From Bacteroides sp. GM023 (lineage in GTDB: Bacteria > Bacteroidota > Bacteroidia > Bacteroidales > Bacteroidaceae), in assembly GCF_014750685.1 (NCBI RefSeq), contig NZ_JAAXGE010000013.1, positions 1-64,000 on the forward strand: a stretch of DNA of 64,000 nt, read 5' to 3'. Position 1 is the first letter of the stretch. Every line of letters starts with the position of its first letter. The notes below the pieces were generated by a model. It was not told the DNA's origin. It searched no databases and worked only from the letters and a program-made list of their open reading frames with translations. Shown here in pieces: positions 43,731 through 52,374 of this stretch. The position numbers and the translations under genes were made by a program.

Positions 43731-45146
43731 TTATTCAGCTTCTACGCCTTTATTCTTAGTAGTGGTCAAATTATTAAATATTTCCGCCGGAATCTTGAAA
43801 TTTGCACCAGGATTACCGCTTAAATCGAGATCCTTTAATTTTGTAAGATTTGCAACGTTGATCTCTGCCAATTTATTATTCTTCAGATTAAGAGTTTCTA
43901 AATTAGATGAATGTGAAAGGTTAATGGTCGATAACGTACCATATCCGCTTTTCGTACTACCATTACAATTCAGAATACGCAATTTGGGATTACCGCTCAA
44001 ATCCAAAGAACTTACACCTGCCGTATTTACTTGCAGCACTTCCAAATTCTCCAATCCGGTAATCGGAAGCGACTCGGTAAACTTATTTGAGGTAGCAGTA
44101 AATTCCACCAATGCAGTAAAGAATTGCAGGCCATCTACAGAACCTATCGGATCTGCGGCCGTTTCAAGCTGTGATGTAGTAAGTTCAGTGATAGCGCTGG
44201 CTGTTTTTGCTACATTTAATGTTGTTACAGTAGCCGCAATATTCTTATTAAGTTGATATTCAGCACCTTCTTTCACCACAAGACCTTCCGGTAACTTATT
44301 AGAAGCATTCTCATTGGACGAAAGATAATAAAGATATTCTCCGAAAGCCTTATCAGAAATCGTGTATGGTTCATCCTCTTCCTCACCTCCACCTTCTGAT
44401 TCGGCAACCACTCCTTCTTTAAGAGTCAACTGCTCTATTAAATCATCCGGAATAGCAAAAGGAGCAGCCGGATTATTACTTAAATCAAGTTCCTTTAGTG
44501 CCGAATAGTTTTCAGGAAGGATAAAACCACCCTCCTGCAAATTCTGATTCTTCAAATAAATATGCTCTATCACATTACAATTTGCAAAACTGATGGTCGA
44601 AAGTTTAGTAGACGCAGCGGCTGAAGCGGTTCCACCATAACGAAAACGAACCAGCTTAGTGTTCTGTGACAAGTCCAATGATGCAATGACATTGTTATTC
44701 ATCTCCACAGTTTCAAGCTCTGTCAAAGCGGTCAACGCCATTCGCTCAATCAAATTGGAAGTAATCTTCAATGTCTTTAGAGCGGTAAAGAACTGCAAAC
44801 CGTCCATATCTACAATTTTCACGGCAGCAGTAGCCAATCCCGCACTCTCCAACTTAGAAACCTGTGCGTCGTTTTTCACCAAATAGAGGTTTTCAACTGT
44901 AGCGGCCTTCTTTGTGTTCAGATAGAATTTACCATCTTCCGCAACAGCCGTTTCATAAGGAAGCTTATTTTCATCTGTACGGCTACAGTTATAAACAAGG
45001 TATTCCCCCAGCGCACGATCTTTAATTTCATAAAGGTCTTGTTCACCATTTCCTTGTATATCTTCCACATCATTTGTTGTGCAAGACGAAAGTCCTCCAA
45101 GCAATAATGCCATGCAAAATATTGCAGTAGTCATCGGTTTGTTCAT
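43731..45146 (-). CDS. leucine-rich-repeat lipoprotein with two tandem halves
   Basis: I start at ATG 45146 (MNKPMTTAIFCMALLLGG), which gives a normal SPII signal with lipobox GLSSC; ATG 45155 and 45152 are alternatives. The 470-residue product contains two similar halves (from about 40 and from about 260), each opening with YEIKDRALGEYLVY / YTISDKAFGEYLYY and continuing with LRR-like strands (ELDLSNN, TLNLKNNKLAEINV, LKDLDLSGNPG). It is probably a surface-exposed binding protein for the operon. It is first in the operon, with a -7 TACTTTTG at 45168-45161 that would leave almost no leader. Confidence 0.8.
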   Translation of the reverse strand: MNKPMTTAIFCMALLLGGLSSCTTNDVEDIQGNGEQDLYEIKDRALGEYLVYNCSRTDENKLPYETAVAEDGKFYLNTKKAATVENLYLVKNDAQVSKLESAGLATAAVKIVDMDGLQFFTALKTLKITSNLIERMALTALTELETVEMNNNVIASLDLSQNTKLVRFRYGGTASAAASTKLSTISFANCNVIEHIYLKNQNLQEGGFILPENYSALKELDLSNNPAAPFAIPDDLIEQLTLKEGVVAESEGGGEEEDEPYTISDKAFGEYLYYLSSNENASNKLPEGLVVKEGAEYQLNKNIAATVTTLNVAKTASAITELTTSQLETAADPIGSVDGLQFFTALVEFTATSNKFTESLPITGLENLEVLQVNTAGVSSLDLSGNPKLRILNCNGSTKSGYGTLSTINLSHSSNLETLNLKNNKLAEINVANLTKLKDLDLSGNPGANFKIPAEIFNNLTTTKNKGVEAE

Positions 45147-45160
45147 TCGCATCATAATTT

Positions 45161-45168
45161 CAAAAGTA
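45161..45168 (-). promoter_or_regulatory. -7 element of the isoaspartyl-peptide operon
   Basis: TACTTTTG matches the -7 consensus on the minus strand, 14 bp before ATG 45146. No -33 TTTG is seen, so the promoter may need an activator. Confidence 0.4.
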
Positions 45169-45318
45169 TTGGTTTTGAGCGTAAAAGTAACATTAACGAG
45201 TAAACGAAAAGATTAATACAGACCTTAACAAAAGATTAATATTACAAATAAAGCGTCTTTTTTTGCATTTTCTTCTTTCTATTGATGAATATAATTCTAA
45301 AAAGGGAAAAAACCTCCT

Positions 45319-45347
45319 TTTGTTGCCCGAATTATTATCTACCTTTG
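45319..45347 (+). promoter_or_regulatory. promoter of the AsmA-like/GT51 gene
   Basis: TTTG (45319-45322) precedes TACCTTTG (45340-45347) by 17 bp, slightly short. The exact -7 match lies 27 bp before ATG 45375 and rules out the longer frame from 45282. Confidence 0.6.
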
Positions 45348-45374
45348 CAACGATTACTACATCAAGAAAAGAAG

Positions 45375-47327
45375 ATGGAAACATCCAGCAAAAAAAGAAT
45401 TGTCATTCTGTCGGCCATCGGTATCCTGTTTACCAGCCTCATCTGCCTTTACGGATTCCGCAATGTCATTTTACGTAATATAGTTAATAAACGCACCGCC
45501 CGTATCGAACAAACTCACGGCTTGCGACTTCACTATCAGCAACTGCAAATGAAAGGATGCAACGAGATTGCCTTGCAAGGACTTTCTGCCGTACCCGAGC
45601 AGCGCGACACTCTCCTAAAATTGCAATCCGTCAACGTAAAACTAAACTTTTGGAAATTACTCAAAGGAAATATCGAAGTACGCAACGTTCGCATGGATGG
45701 TCTGGCAATCAACTTTATCAAGCGCGACACAATAGCCAACTACGACTTCCTTTTTCTAAAACGACAGCAACAAGCAGAACCGGAACCAGTCATAGAAAGC
45801 AACTATGCCAGCCGCATTGACCGGATATTAAACCTGATTTACGGTTTCCTGCCCGAAAACGGCCAACTTATCAACCTTGATATAACCGAACGCAAAGATA
45901 GTAATTTTGTTGCAGTACATATCCCGTCTTTCGTTATTGAGAAGAATCGTTTTCAATCAGCGATTAAAATTCAAGAAGATGCGCTCTCACAACAACGATG
46001 GCAAGCGACAGGAGAACTGAACAGGAAAGTGCATACATTAAAAGCAACTCTCTTTGCCCCGGAGAAAAAGAAAGTATCACTACCTTATATTACCCGCCGT
46101 TTTGGAGCAGAAGTCACTTTCGACACCCTGTCTTATAGCATGACCAAAGAGAAACGTGCCGATAACCAACTATTTCTTAATGGAAAAGCCAAAGTAAACG
46201 GATTGGATGTTTATCACAAAGCCCTCTCTCCCGAAGTGATCCATCTTGACCGTGGACAACTTAGCTATCAAATGAATGTGAGTAACCATGCTTTCGAACT
46301 GGACAGCACTACCACCGTCGCATTCAACAAACTCCAGTTTCATCCTTACTTACGTGCCGAAAAAGAAAAAGGGAACTGGCATTTCACCGCAGCCGTCGAT
46401 AAGCCATGGTTTCCGGCAGATAACCTGTTCAGTTCCTTACCCAAAGGATTATTCAATAACCTGGAAGGCATGAAAACCAGCGGCGAATTAGCTTATCACT
46501 TCTTGCTGGATATTGATTTTGCCCAACTGGACAGCCTTAAACTAGAATCGGAACTAAAAGAGAAGAATTTCCGGATTATAGAATTCGGCACTACGCCGCT
46601 TTCCAAAATGTCAGGTGAATTTATATATACGGCTTATGAAAACGGAATACCGGTACGCACTTTCCCTATCGGACCTTCCTGGGAACATTTCACTCCTTTG
46701 GACAGCATTTCACCTATTCTGCGAATGTCCGTAATGCAAAGCGAAGACGGAGCTTTCTTTTATCATCATGGCTTTCTGCCCGATGCCTTACGCGAAGCGT
46801 TGATTTATGATTTGCAAGTAAAACGCTTTGCCCGTGGTGGAAGTACGATTACAATGCAGCTAGTGAAGAATGTATTCCTGAACAGAAATAAGAATTTTGC
46901 CCGCAAACTGGAAGAAGCACTTATCGTATGGCTTATAGAAAGCCAAAGACTGACTTCAAAAGAACGGATGTACGAAGTATATCTGAATATTGCCGAATGG
47001 GGACCACTTATCTACGGCATCCGGGAAGCTTCCGCTTTTTACTTCAATAAGCGTCCTTCACAACTAAGCACCCAAGAAAGTATCTTCCTTGCTTCCATCA
47101 TTCCCAAGCCAAAGCATTTCCGCAGTTCCTTCACCGAAGACGGACAACTGAAAGAGACTATGGAAGGCTACTATAAACTGATTGCCGGACGTCTCGCACA
47201 GAAAGGGCTGATAAATGAAATCGAGGCGGATAGTATCCGCCCCGATATCCAAGTTACGGGCGATGCCCGGAATAGTCTAGCCGGCGAAAAGCCGGAGTCT
47301 AGTTCTCCTACCGCTGAGGAGCAATGA
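45375..47327 (+). CDS. monofunctional GT51 transglycosylase with AsmA-like N-terminal region
   Basis: The 650-residue product starts at METSSKKR and has one membrane helix (about 9-29). The middle (about 45-400) resembles AsmA-type periplasmic repeats (VNVKLNFWKLLKGNIEVRNVRMDGLAINF). The C-terminal part is a GT51 peptidoglycan glycosyltransferase with QSEDGAFFYHHG (catalytic Glu), RGGSTITMQLVKN, and EEALIVWLIE plus YLNIAEWGPLIYGI motifs. There is no transpeptidase domain. It should polymerise lipid II into glycan strands at the inner membrane. The fusion with an AsmA-like region is unusual outside Bacteroidetes, and its purpose is unknown. Confidence 0.88.
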   Translation: METSSKKRIVILSAIGILFTSLICLYGFRNVILRNIVNKRTARIEQTHGLRLHYQQLQMKGCNEIALQGLSAVPEQRDTLLKLQSVNVKLNFWKLLKGNIEVRNVRMDGLAINFIKRDTIANYDFLFLKRQQQAEPEPVIESNYASRIDRILNLIYGFLPENGQLINLDITERKDSNFVAVHIPSFVIEKNRFQSAIKIQEDALSQQRWQATGELNRKVHTLKATLFAPEKKKVSLPYITRRFGAEVTFDTLSYSMTKEKRADNQLFLNGKAKVNGLDVYHKALSPEVIHLDRGQLSYQMNVSNHAFELDSTTTVAFNKLQFHPYLRAEKEKGNWHFTAAVDKPWFPADNLFSSLPKGLFNNLEGMKTSGELAYHFLLDIDFAQLDSLKLESELKEKNFRIIEFGTTPLSKMSGEFIYTAYENGIPVRTFPIGPSWEHFTPLDSISPILRMSVMQSEDGAFFYHHGFLPDALREALIYDLQVKRFARGGSTITMQLVKNVFLNRNKNFARKLEEALIVWLIESQRLTSKERMYEVYLNIAEWGPLIYGIREASAFYFNKRPSQLSTQESIFLASIIPKPKHFRSSFTEDGQLKETMEGYYKLIAGRLAQKGLINEIEADSIRPDIQVTGDARNSLAGEKPESSSPTAEEQ

Positions 47328-47354
47328 TAATGATATTAATAATAAAGGAATAGG

Positions 47355-48710
47355 TTATCTTCTTGAACCGTTACTTCTTTCTGATGAACGGGAAGAGCTT
47401 GTGTTACTGCTTCTCGTACTTCCTGAAGAAGAACGTTTTTCTGTTTGTCCGCTGGAAACATTACTCCGGCTGGAGCTACTATTGCTTCGGGCAGAACTTG
47501 AACTACTGCTGCTTCGAGCAGAACCGGAATTACTATTCCCCCGGCTGGAACTGGTGCTACTGCTGCTACGGCTGGAACTACCGGTTCCCCGACTGGAAGA
47601 ACTATTGGTTCTTTCGGAACTGCTGTTTCTACTAGAGGAACTACTTTCACTTCGTCTGCTTGAGCTTCCCGTTGAACTACTATTTGTACGTCCGCTTTCA
47701 CGATTGGAACTTGAAGTAGTCGAGCTTCCACTTGTTGGTCTACGACTTGAGCCAGATGAGCTTGAATTCGTTTCCGGTCGACGATAAGAACTTCCCTCGC
47801 CTCTGTTATTGTTTCTATCAGGCTTAACCTCTTTATTCGGTTTTTCATTTCCGGTCGGAGTCGACGGTCTGGTAGAAGTTGATGGTCTATGTTCTGTTCC
47901 GGGACGAGAACCTGTTGACGTTCCGGGACGTGAAGAATTGCCAGGACGCGATGAGGAACCAGGACGTTCCGATGTCCCGGGACGTGTCGTTGTTCCAGGT
48001 CGGGTTGACGTGCCCGGACGAGTAGTAGTCGATGAACCCGGACGGGAAGAATTTCCCGGGCGTACAGCAACTCCCGGACGGGTAGGCGCATTATGCGGAC
48101 GATTGGAAGAATTCGGACGGAAATGAACCGACCCAAAATCCGAACGGCGATAAGAGTGATATACTCTCTCATCCCTCACCCGATGCGGCGTGGAATAATG
48201 GTGGAAATTATTATACCGCCCCCGATAATAACTTGTATGATGGATATACGGGCGATAATGTGCTCCACAATAAGTACGATAATGATAAGGTACTCCGAAA
48301 TAGAACAAGCTACGATTCGGATAATTGACATAAACACGGAAATTCCATCTTCCTCCGGTTACGTATATCGGCCGATAGAAATAATCAGCTCCCATAAACC
48401 GGCGATACTGTACATCACTCAATACCCAACGAAGATCATCATTACGAATATCCAATGCTTCATAGTAATCATCCAATGCCCATTCATAACCACGTGCCAC
48501 ATAATCCATTATATTACGGACAGAATAAATAAAGTCGTAATTAATCTCATATGCATCATTATATTGTTGAGTGCTCAGACTCATCTCATATGCCATCTTA
48601 TCCGTAAGAAAACGTGTTTCCTTACGCACTTTGCTGGTACTCATTCCAGCCATCACGGTCATACTGGCACCCAGACCGACAGCAAAGAGTAAAAACAGTA
48701 TTCGCTTCAT
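47355..48710 (-). CDS. secreted protein with RPG repeats and a Ser/Arg-rich tail
   Basis: The 451-residue protein has a signal peptide (cut near VMAGM). Residues about 25-190 form a folded, Tyr/Arg-rich region (repeated YRR, HHY, YYR). Residues about 205-290 carry repeats of the type RPGTS/RPGSS, and about 300-451 are an almost continuous Ser/Arg tail. The tail is highly biased yet free of stops, so it is a real low-complexity protein rather than a frame accident. Its role is unknown; the composition resembles envelope or surface-exposed low-complexity proteins. It lies 14 bp from the DUF4476 gene and is probably in an operon with it. Confidence 0.8.
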   Translation of the reverse strand: MKRILFLLFAVGLGASMTVMAGMSTSKVRKETRFLTDKMAYEMSLSTQQYNDAYEINYDFIYSVRNIMDYVARGYEWALDDYYEALDIRNDDLRWVLSDVQYRRFMGADYFYRPIYVTGGRWNFRVYVNYPNRSLFYFGVPYHYRTYCGAHYRPYIHHTSYYRGRYNNFHHYSTPHRVRDERVYHSYRRSDFGSVHFRPNSSNRPHNAPTRPGVAVRPGNSSRPGSSTTTRPGTSTRPGTTTRPGTSERPGSSSRPGNSSRPGTSTGSRPGTEHRPSTSTRPSTPTGNEKPNKEVKPDRNNNRGEGSSYRRPETNSSSSGSSRRPTSGSSTTSSSNRESGRTNSSSTGSSSRRSESSSSSRNSSSERTNSSSSRGTGSSSRSSSSTSSSRGNSNSGSARSSSSSSSARSNSSSSRSNVSSGQTEKRSSSGSTRSSNTSSSRSSERSNGSRR

Positions 48711-48724
48711 AATTCAACCTCCTA

Positions 48725-49405
48725 TCATTTATTATTCTGATGATACTCCTTAATAAACTTACGCACCTCATCTTTATATATATTAGTGAATAAGATATCA
48801 ATCACCTTATTAAAATTCTGCTTATCCCTGACATACGGATACAACATCTTCATCACATCCACTTGATCGGGAGTATAAGAAAATTCTTTTACTATTGCCA
48901 CACATTGAGTTGAAGTTACATCATGGTTTCCCAGCATACCGTTAATCAACTTCTTTTGGTCATCACTCATAATCGTGAATTTCAACTTATCAATAAAGTT
49001 TTCAAACTCCTTATCAGTCATTAACCGTATTTCCTTAACCGGTTCATTGCCGGGAAAGACCTGAACGGTATTGTTGACAGGCGGGGGGACAACAACCGGA
49101 TGCGGTGAAGGTCTGCCATAACCTCCGAATGTATCCATGCTTAACACTTCACCATTGGAAAATTGGACGATAATCGTCATCGGTTCTTCAGTCAAGACAG
49201 GCGTTCCGCTATTACGACGAAATTCCCACTCTTCCATATCCCCGTCAAAGCGCCGGTAGTCGGGTTTACCTAAAATTGCTTCTACCTCCCGTTGAGACAT
49301 TCCCTGATGTATGTTCATCACTTGTTTGGTGGATACGTAGCTCGTAAAACAACTACTGACCAGTAGCCCTACTGCCAAACACAGGATAATATGTATCTTT
49401 TTCAT
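48725..49405 (-). CDS. SmpA/BamE-like and DUF4476 lipoprotein
   Basis: The 226-residue protein has lipobox VSSC (Cys about 19). An N-terminal BamE/SmpA-like fold (about 28-95, MNIHQGMSQREVEAILGKPDYRR) is followed by a Pro-rich linker and a DUF4476 domain (about 125-226, LMTDKEFENFIDKLKFTI through TPDQVDVMKMLYPYVRDKQNFNKVIDILF). Both are seen in Bacteroides envelope proteins. Function is unknown. The neighbour at 49436 has the same DUF4476 end. Confidence 0.82.
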   Translation of the reverse strand: MKKIHIILCLAVGLLVSSCFTSYVSTKQVMNIHQGMSQREVEAILGKPDYRRFDGDMEEWEFRRNSGTPVLTEEPMTIIVQFSNGEVLSMDTFGGYGRPSPHPVVVPPPVNNTVQVFPGNEPVKEIRLMTDKEFENFIDKLKFTIMSDDQKKLINGMLGNHDVTSTQCVAIVKEFSYTPDQVDVMKMLYPYVRDKQNFNKVIDILFTNIYKDEVRKFIKEYHQNNK

Positions 49406-49435
49406 AACTGTATCGTTTTAGTTAGTTAACCAATA

Positions 49436-50113
49436 TCAACGTCTTCCGTAATTCTGCACAAACTCATTCATTTCATCCTTATTGGAAGAGAATGTCAACG
49501 TAGCAATGACTGTAAAAAAAGCCTCTTTGTCAACAATCCGGGGATACATCATCTTCATAATCTCCATCCGGTCATCATCAAAGGTATAAAGTTTCGTCAA
49601 TTGAAGACATTGGCCTGAAGTGAAATCCGAACTTGCCAAAGCTGTATTAATCAACGTCATGCGATCATCTTTGAAAGGCACTTTCTTCACACTATTAAGG
49701 AATGTATTAAAGAGTTGACTATTCATCACTCTATCATATTGATCATAATTCGGGCGATGTCCACCGTGTCCCGGACGTCCGGGTCTGTTGTCCGGCCGTA
49801 TCTCGTCGCGTCCATCCACCACAATTTCCGTTACTCCGTTCCCGTTGAAATAAACGCGTTCGTTGTACAATCTCTCCCCTTTCCATACTCGTTCTCCCGG
49901 ACGGGAAAAGCGGGTAGAATACACTTCAACGGTATAATATCCTGATTTCAAATTAGCCACGAAGCAAGTGGTAGTCGGCATACATATCTGATTTCCGCCA
50001 AAGTAAACAAGAATCGGAGTGTTTCCGCCGTCGATACGGATTCCGCTGATAGATTGTGCCTTTAAGGAAAGAGCAGCGAGCAGGATACAGAAACTTATTA
50101 TTATCTTACGCAT
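49436..50113 (-). CDS. secreted DUF4476 protein
   Basis: I start at ATG 50113 (MRKIIISFCILLAALSLKAQ), a clean signal peptide; a TTG frame from 50188 begins upstream of the likely promoter. The 225-residue product has a beta-rich part (about 25-115) that looks like a PEGA-like or carbohydrate-binding sandwich, a linker RPDNRPGRPGHGGHRP, and a C-terminal DUF4476 domain matching that of 48725-49405. It is probably an envelope protein. Gene order suggests it opens a three-gene operon with the two downstream genes. Confidence 0.82.
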   Translation of the reverse strand: MRKIIISFCILLAALSLKAQSISGIRIDGGNTPILVYFGGNQICMPTTTCFVANLKSGYYTVEVYSTRFSRPGERVWKGERLYNERVYFNGNGVTEIVVDGRDEIRPDNRPGRPGHGGHRPNYDQYDRVMNSQLFNTFLNSVKKVPFKDDRMTLINTALASSDFTSGQCLQLTKLYTFDDDRMEIMKMMYPRIVDKEAFFTVIATLTFSSNKDEMNEFVQNYGRR

Positions 50114-50156
50114 AGCATATCTAGTTTTTATTATTAATATCTTTAATCTTATACCA

Positions 50157-50189
50157 CAAAAATAGGGTGAGGAAACTCCCCACCCCAAT
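50157..50189 (-). promoter_or_regulatory. promoter of the DUF4476 cluster, overlapping the cvfB terminator hairpin
   Basis: ATTG (50189-50186) precedes TATTTTTG (50164-50157) by 21 bp. The spacer is the GGGTG...CACCC hairpin (50165-50186) that can also end transcripts from cvfB, so terminator and promoter share DNA. Confidence 0.5.
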
Positions 50190-50228
50190 GATTCTCTCTA
50201 TTCATATGTAGGGATTTCCCTATTCTGT

Positions 50229-51068
50229 TTAGGATTCCGCCAAAGTGATGCCATCCTCATGCAGGGAAATCAAACGTTTCCTATACAAGTCGCCCACCCC
50301 CTTCTTGAAGGTTTTCTTACTCACACCGAACGTATCATAAATATCTTCCGCCGGACTTTTATCATTCAAGCTGATTCGTCCCCCCTGCTCCCTGATATAA
50401 TCCAGCAATGTTTTCGCGAAATCATCAATCTTCTCGAAACCCGGTTTCTGAAGCATCAAGTCTACCTTGCCATCTTCACGCACCTGTTTCACAAAAGCCT
50501 TCATCTCTATCCCAGTCTCCAGTGGACTGAATATTTCATTCTCATACAATAAGCCGCTATACTTATTATCTATGATAGCCTTAAAGCCCAAGTCTGTTTT
50601 CTGCCAGATAAGGATATTCACTTCGTCACCCGAAGCATACTCCGGTTTGTCTTTCGACAGATAACGTTCCACCTTTGCCGAAGCCACAATGCGATAACTT
50701 TCTTCGTCCAGGTGCGCATGAACCACGTATTTACGCCCCACCTGCATCTTCATCTTCTGTTCCCTGAACGGAACAAACAAGTCCTTCATCAGTCCCCAGT
50801 TCAGAAAAGCCCCGTATTCATTTACCCACGATACTTCGAGACAAGCAAACTGACCGACCTGCACATACGGAGTCAACGTCGTCGCTATCAACCTTTCATC
50901 CATATCCAGGTAAAGAAACACATTCAAAAAATCTCCGATATTACAATCCTCAGGCACATAGCGGGTGGGCAACAAAATCTCACCTTCCTCTCCACCATCA
51001 AGATACATGCCGAAGTCTACTTCCTTCACAACTTCAAGCTGATTGAACCTTCCTAATTCGATGCTCAT
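50229..51068 (-). CDS. S1-like RNA-binding protein of the CvfB family
   Basis: The 279-residue protein has three consecutive S1-like OB folds (about 1-65, 68-135 and 145-215) and a C-terminal winged helix (about 215-279, with DTFGVSKKTFKKGVGDLYRKRLI). This matches CvfB/YitL, an RNA-binding protein implicated in post-transcriptional control in Gram-positive species. There is no signal peptide. A -7 TATCTTTG at 51112-51105 lies upstream and diverges from the malate dehydrogenase promoter. Confidence 0.9.
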   Translation of the reverse strand: MSIELGRFNQLEVVKEVDFGMYLDGGEEGEILLPTRYVPEDCNIGDFLNVFLYLDMDERLIATTLTPYVQVGQFACLEVSWVNEYGAFLNWGLMKDLFVPFREQKMKMQVGRKYVVHAHLDEESYRIVASAKVERYLSKDKPEYASGDEVNILIWQKTDLGFKAIIDNKYSGLLYENEIFSPLETGIEMKAFVKQVREDGKVDLMLQKPGFEKIDDFAKTLLDYIREQGGRISLNDKSPAEDIYDTFGVSKKTFKKGVGDLYRKRLISLHEDGITLAES

Positions 51069-51104
51069 ATTTTTATTTTACTCTATTTTATTATTTACTA
51101 AATA

Positions 51105-51112
51105 CAAAGATA
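51105..51112 (-). promoter_or_regulatory. -7 element of the CvfB-like gene
   Basis: TATCTTTG on the minus strand is an exact -7 match 37 bp before the start codon; the -33 region is poor. Confidence 0.5.
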
Positions 51113-51204
51113 GTTTATTTTGAACAGAACTTTCTATCAACCTGCTATAACTTTTCGTTATCAGCCAAAACTATTTGCTATGAACAATCAGGACTGTAAT
51201 ATGT

Positions 51205-51212
51205 TATCTTTG
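51205..51212 (+). promoter_or_regulatory. -7 element of mdh
   Basis: TATCTTTG is an exact match 54 bp before ATG 51267; the nearest upstream TTTG (51174-51177) is 27 bp away, longer than usual. Confidence 0.5.
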
Positions 51213-51266
51213 TAGCGGCAAAAAGAAAGAAAAAGAAGTTATTCACCTTTAAATATATTAAGCTTT

Positions 51267-52268
51267 ATGGAATTTTTAACCAACGAGAAACTTACGATTG
51301 TAGGAGCTGCCGGAATGATCGGCTCCAATATGGCGCAAACAGCCATGATGATGAAACTTACTCCGAATATTTGCCTGTATGATCCGTTCGCTCCTGCTTT
51401 GGAAGGAGTGGCAGAAGAATTGTATCACTGCGGCTTTGAAGGCGTCAATCTTACTTATACATCGGACATTAAGGAAGCATTGACCGGAGCAGCCTATATC
51501 GTATCTTCCGGTGGAGCAGCCCGCAAAGCAGGTATGACTCGTGAAGATTTGCTGAAAGGAAATGCAGAAATCGCCGCCCAGTTTGGTAAAGACGTCCGCC
51601 AATATTGTCCGAATGTAAAACATATCGTTGTCATCTTTAATCCGGCGGATATCACCGGACTGATTACCTTATTATATTCAGGCTTGAAACCTTCACAGGT
51701 TTCTACACTCGCCGCTTTGGATAGCACCCGCCTGCAAAACGAATTAGTGAAATACTTCCATATCCCCGCTTCCGACATTCAGAACTGCCGTACCTACGGC
51801 GGCCATGGCGAGCAAATGGCTGTATTCGCATCTACCACCAAAATAAAAGGAGAACCATTGACCGATTTCATCGGTACTACCCGTCTCCCGCTGGCCGAAT
51901 GGGAAGCACTGAAAGTACGTGTTATCCAGGGTGGAAAGCACATCATCGACCTTCGCGGACGTTCTTCTTTCCAAAGTCCGGCTTATCTTTCTATCGAAAT
52001 GATTGCCGCCGCCATGGGTGGACAACCTTTCCGCTGGCCTGCCGGAACTTATGTTTCCAACGGCAAATTTGACCATATCATGATGGCAATGGAAACTTCA
52101 ATTACTAAAGATGGCGTTACCTATAAGGAAGTAGCCGGAACTCCTGCCGAACAAGCGGAACTGGAAAAGAGCTACGAACATCTATGCAAACTTCGTGACG
52201 AAGTGATCGAAATGGGAATTATCCCTGCCATCAAAGACTGGCACGCATTAAATCCCAATATCAATTAA
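51267..52268 (+). CDS. mdh: malate dehydrogenase
   Basis: The 333-residue protein has the NAD-binding glycine motif GAAGMIGSNMA (13-23), the strand-end Asp in CLYDPF that selects NAD, the substrate loop VSSGGAARKAGMTREDLL with catalytic Arg residues, NPAD, LDSTRLQNEL and the catalytic His in TYGGHGEQM. It interconverts malate and oxaloacetate, part of the reductive branch from oxaloacetate to succinate used for fermentation in Bacteroides. It is a single gene with its own promoter and a strong terminator. Confidence 0.93.
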   Translation: MEFLTNEKLTIVGAAGMIGSNMAQTAMMMKLTPNICLYDPFAPALEGVAEELYHCGFEGVNLTYTSDIKEALTGAAYIVSSGGAARKAGMTREDLLKGNAEIAAQFGKDVRQYCPNVKHIVVIFNPADITGLITLLYSGLKPSQVSTLAALDSTRLQNELVKYFHIPASDIQNCRTYGGHGEQMAVFASTTKIKGEPLTDFIGTTRLPLAEWEALKVRVIQGGKHIIDLRGRSSFQSPAYLSIEMIAAAMGGQPFRWPAGTYVSNGKFDHIMMAMETSITKDGVTYKEVAGTPAEQAELEKSYEHLCKLRDEVIEMGIIPAIKDWHALNPNIN

Positions 52269-52288
52269 ACAAACAGTATTAGCAGAAA

Positions 52289-52334
52289 GCCGGAACTCAA
52301 CGATAATTCGCTTATCGGAGTTCCGGCATTTTTT
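52289..52334 (+). terminator. mdh terminator
   Basis: GCCGGAACTC pairs with GAGTTCCGGC around an inner CGATAA/TTATCG stem, followed by ATTTTTT. It faces the end of the convergent DUF4249 gene. Confidence 0.9.
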
Positions 52335-52374
52335 ATTCTACCGCAAAAAGATATGAAAAAGAAAATCTGAATTA

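Noticed and set aside
45282..45374. Longer N-terminus for the GT51 protein
   Set aside because: It would begin upstream of the -7 box at 45340-45347 and lacks a signal-like start.
47336..48172. 278-codon Val/Arg/Leu-rich minus-strand frame
   Set aside because: It is a shifted reading of the Ser/Arg-rich tail, whose repeats leave all frames open.
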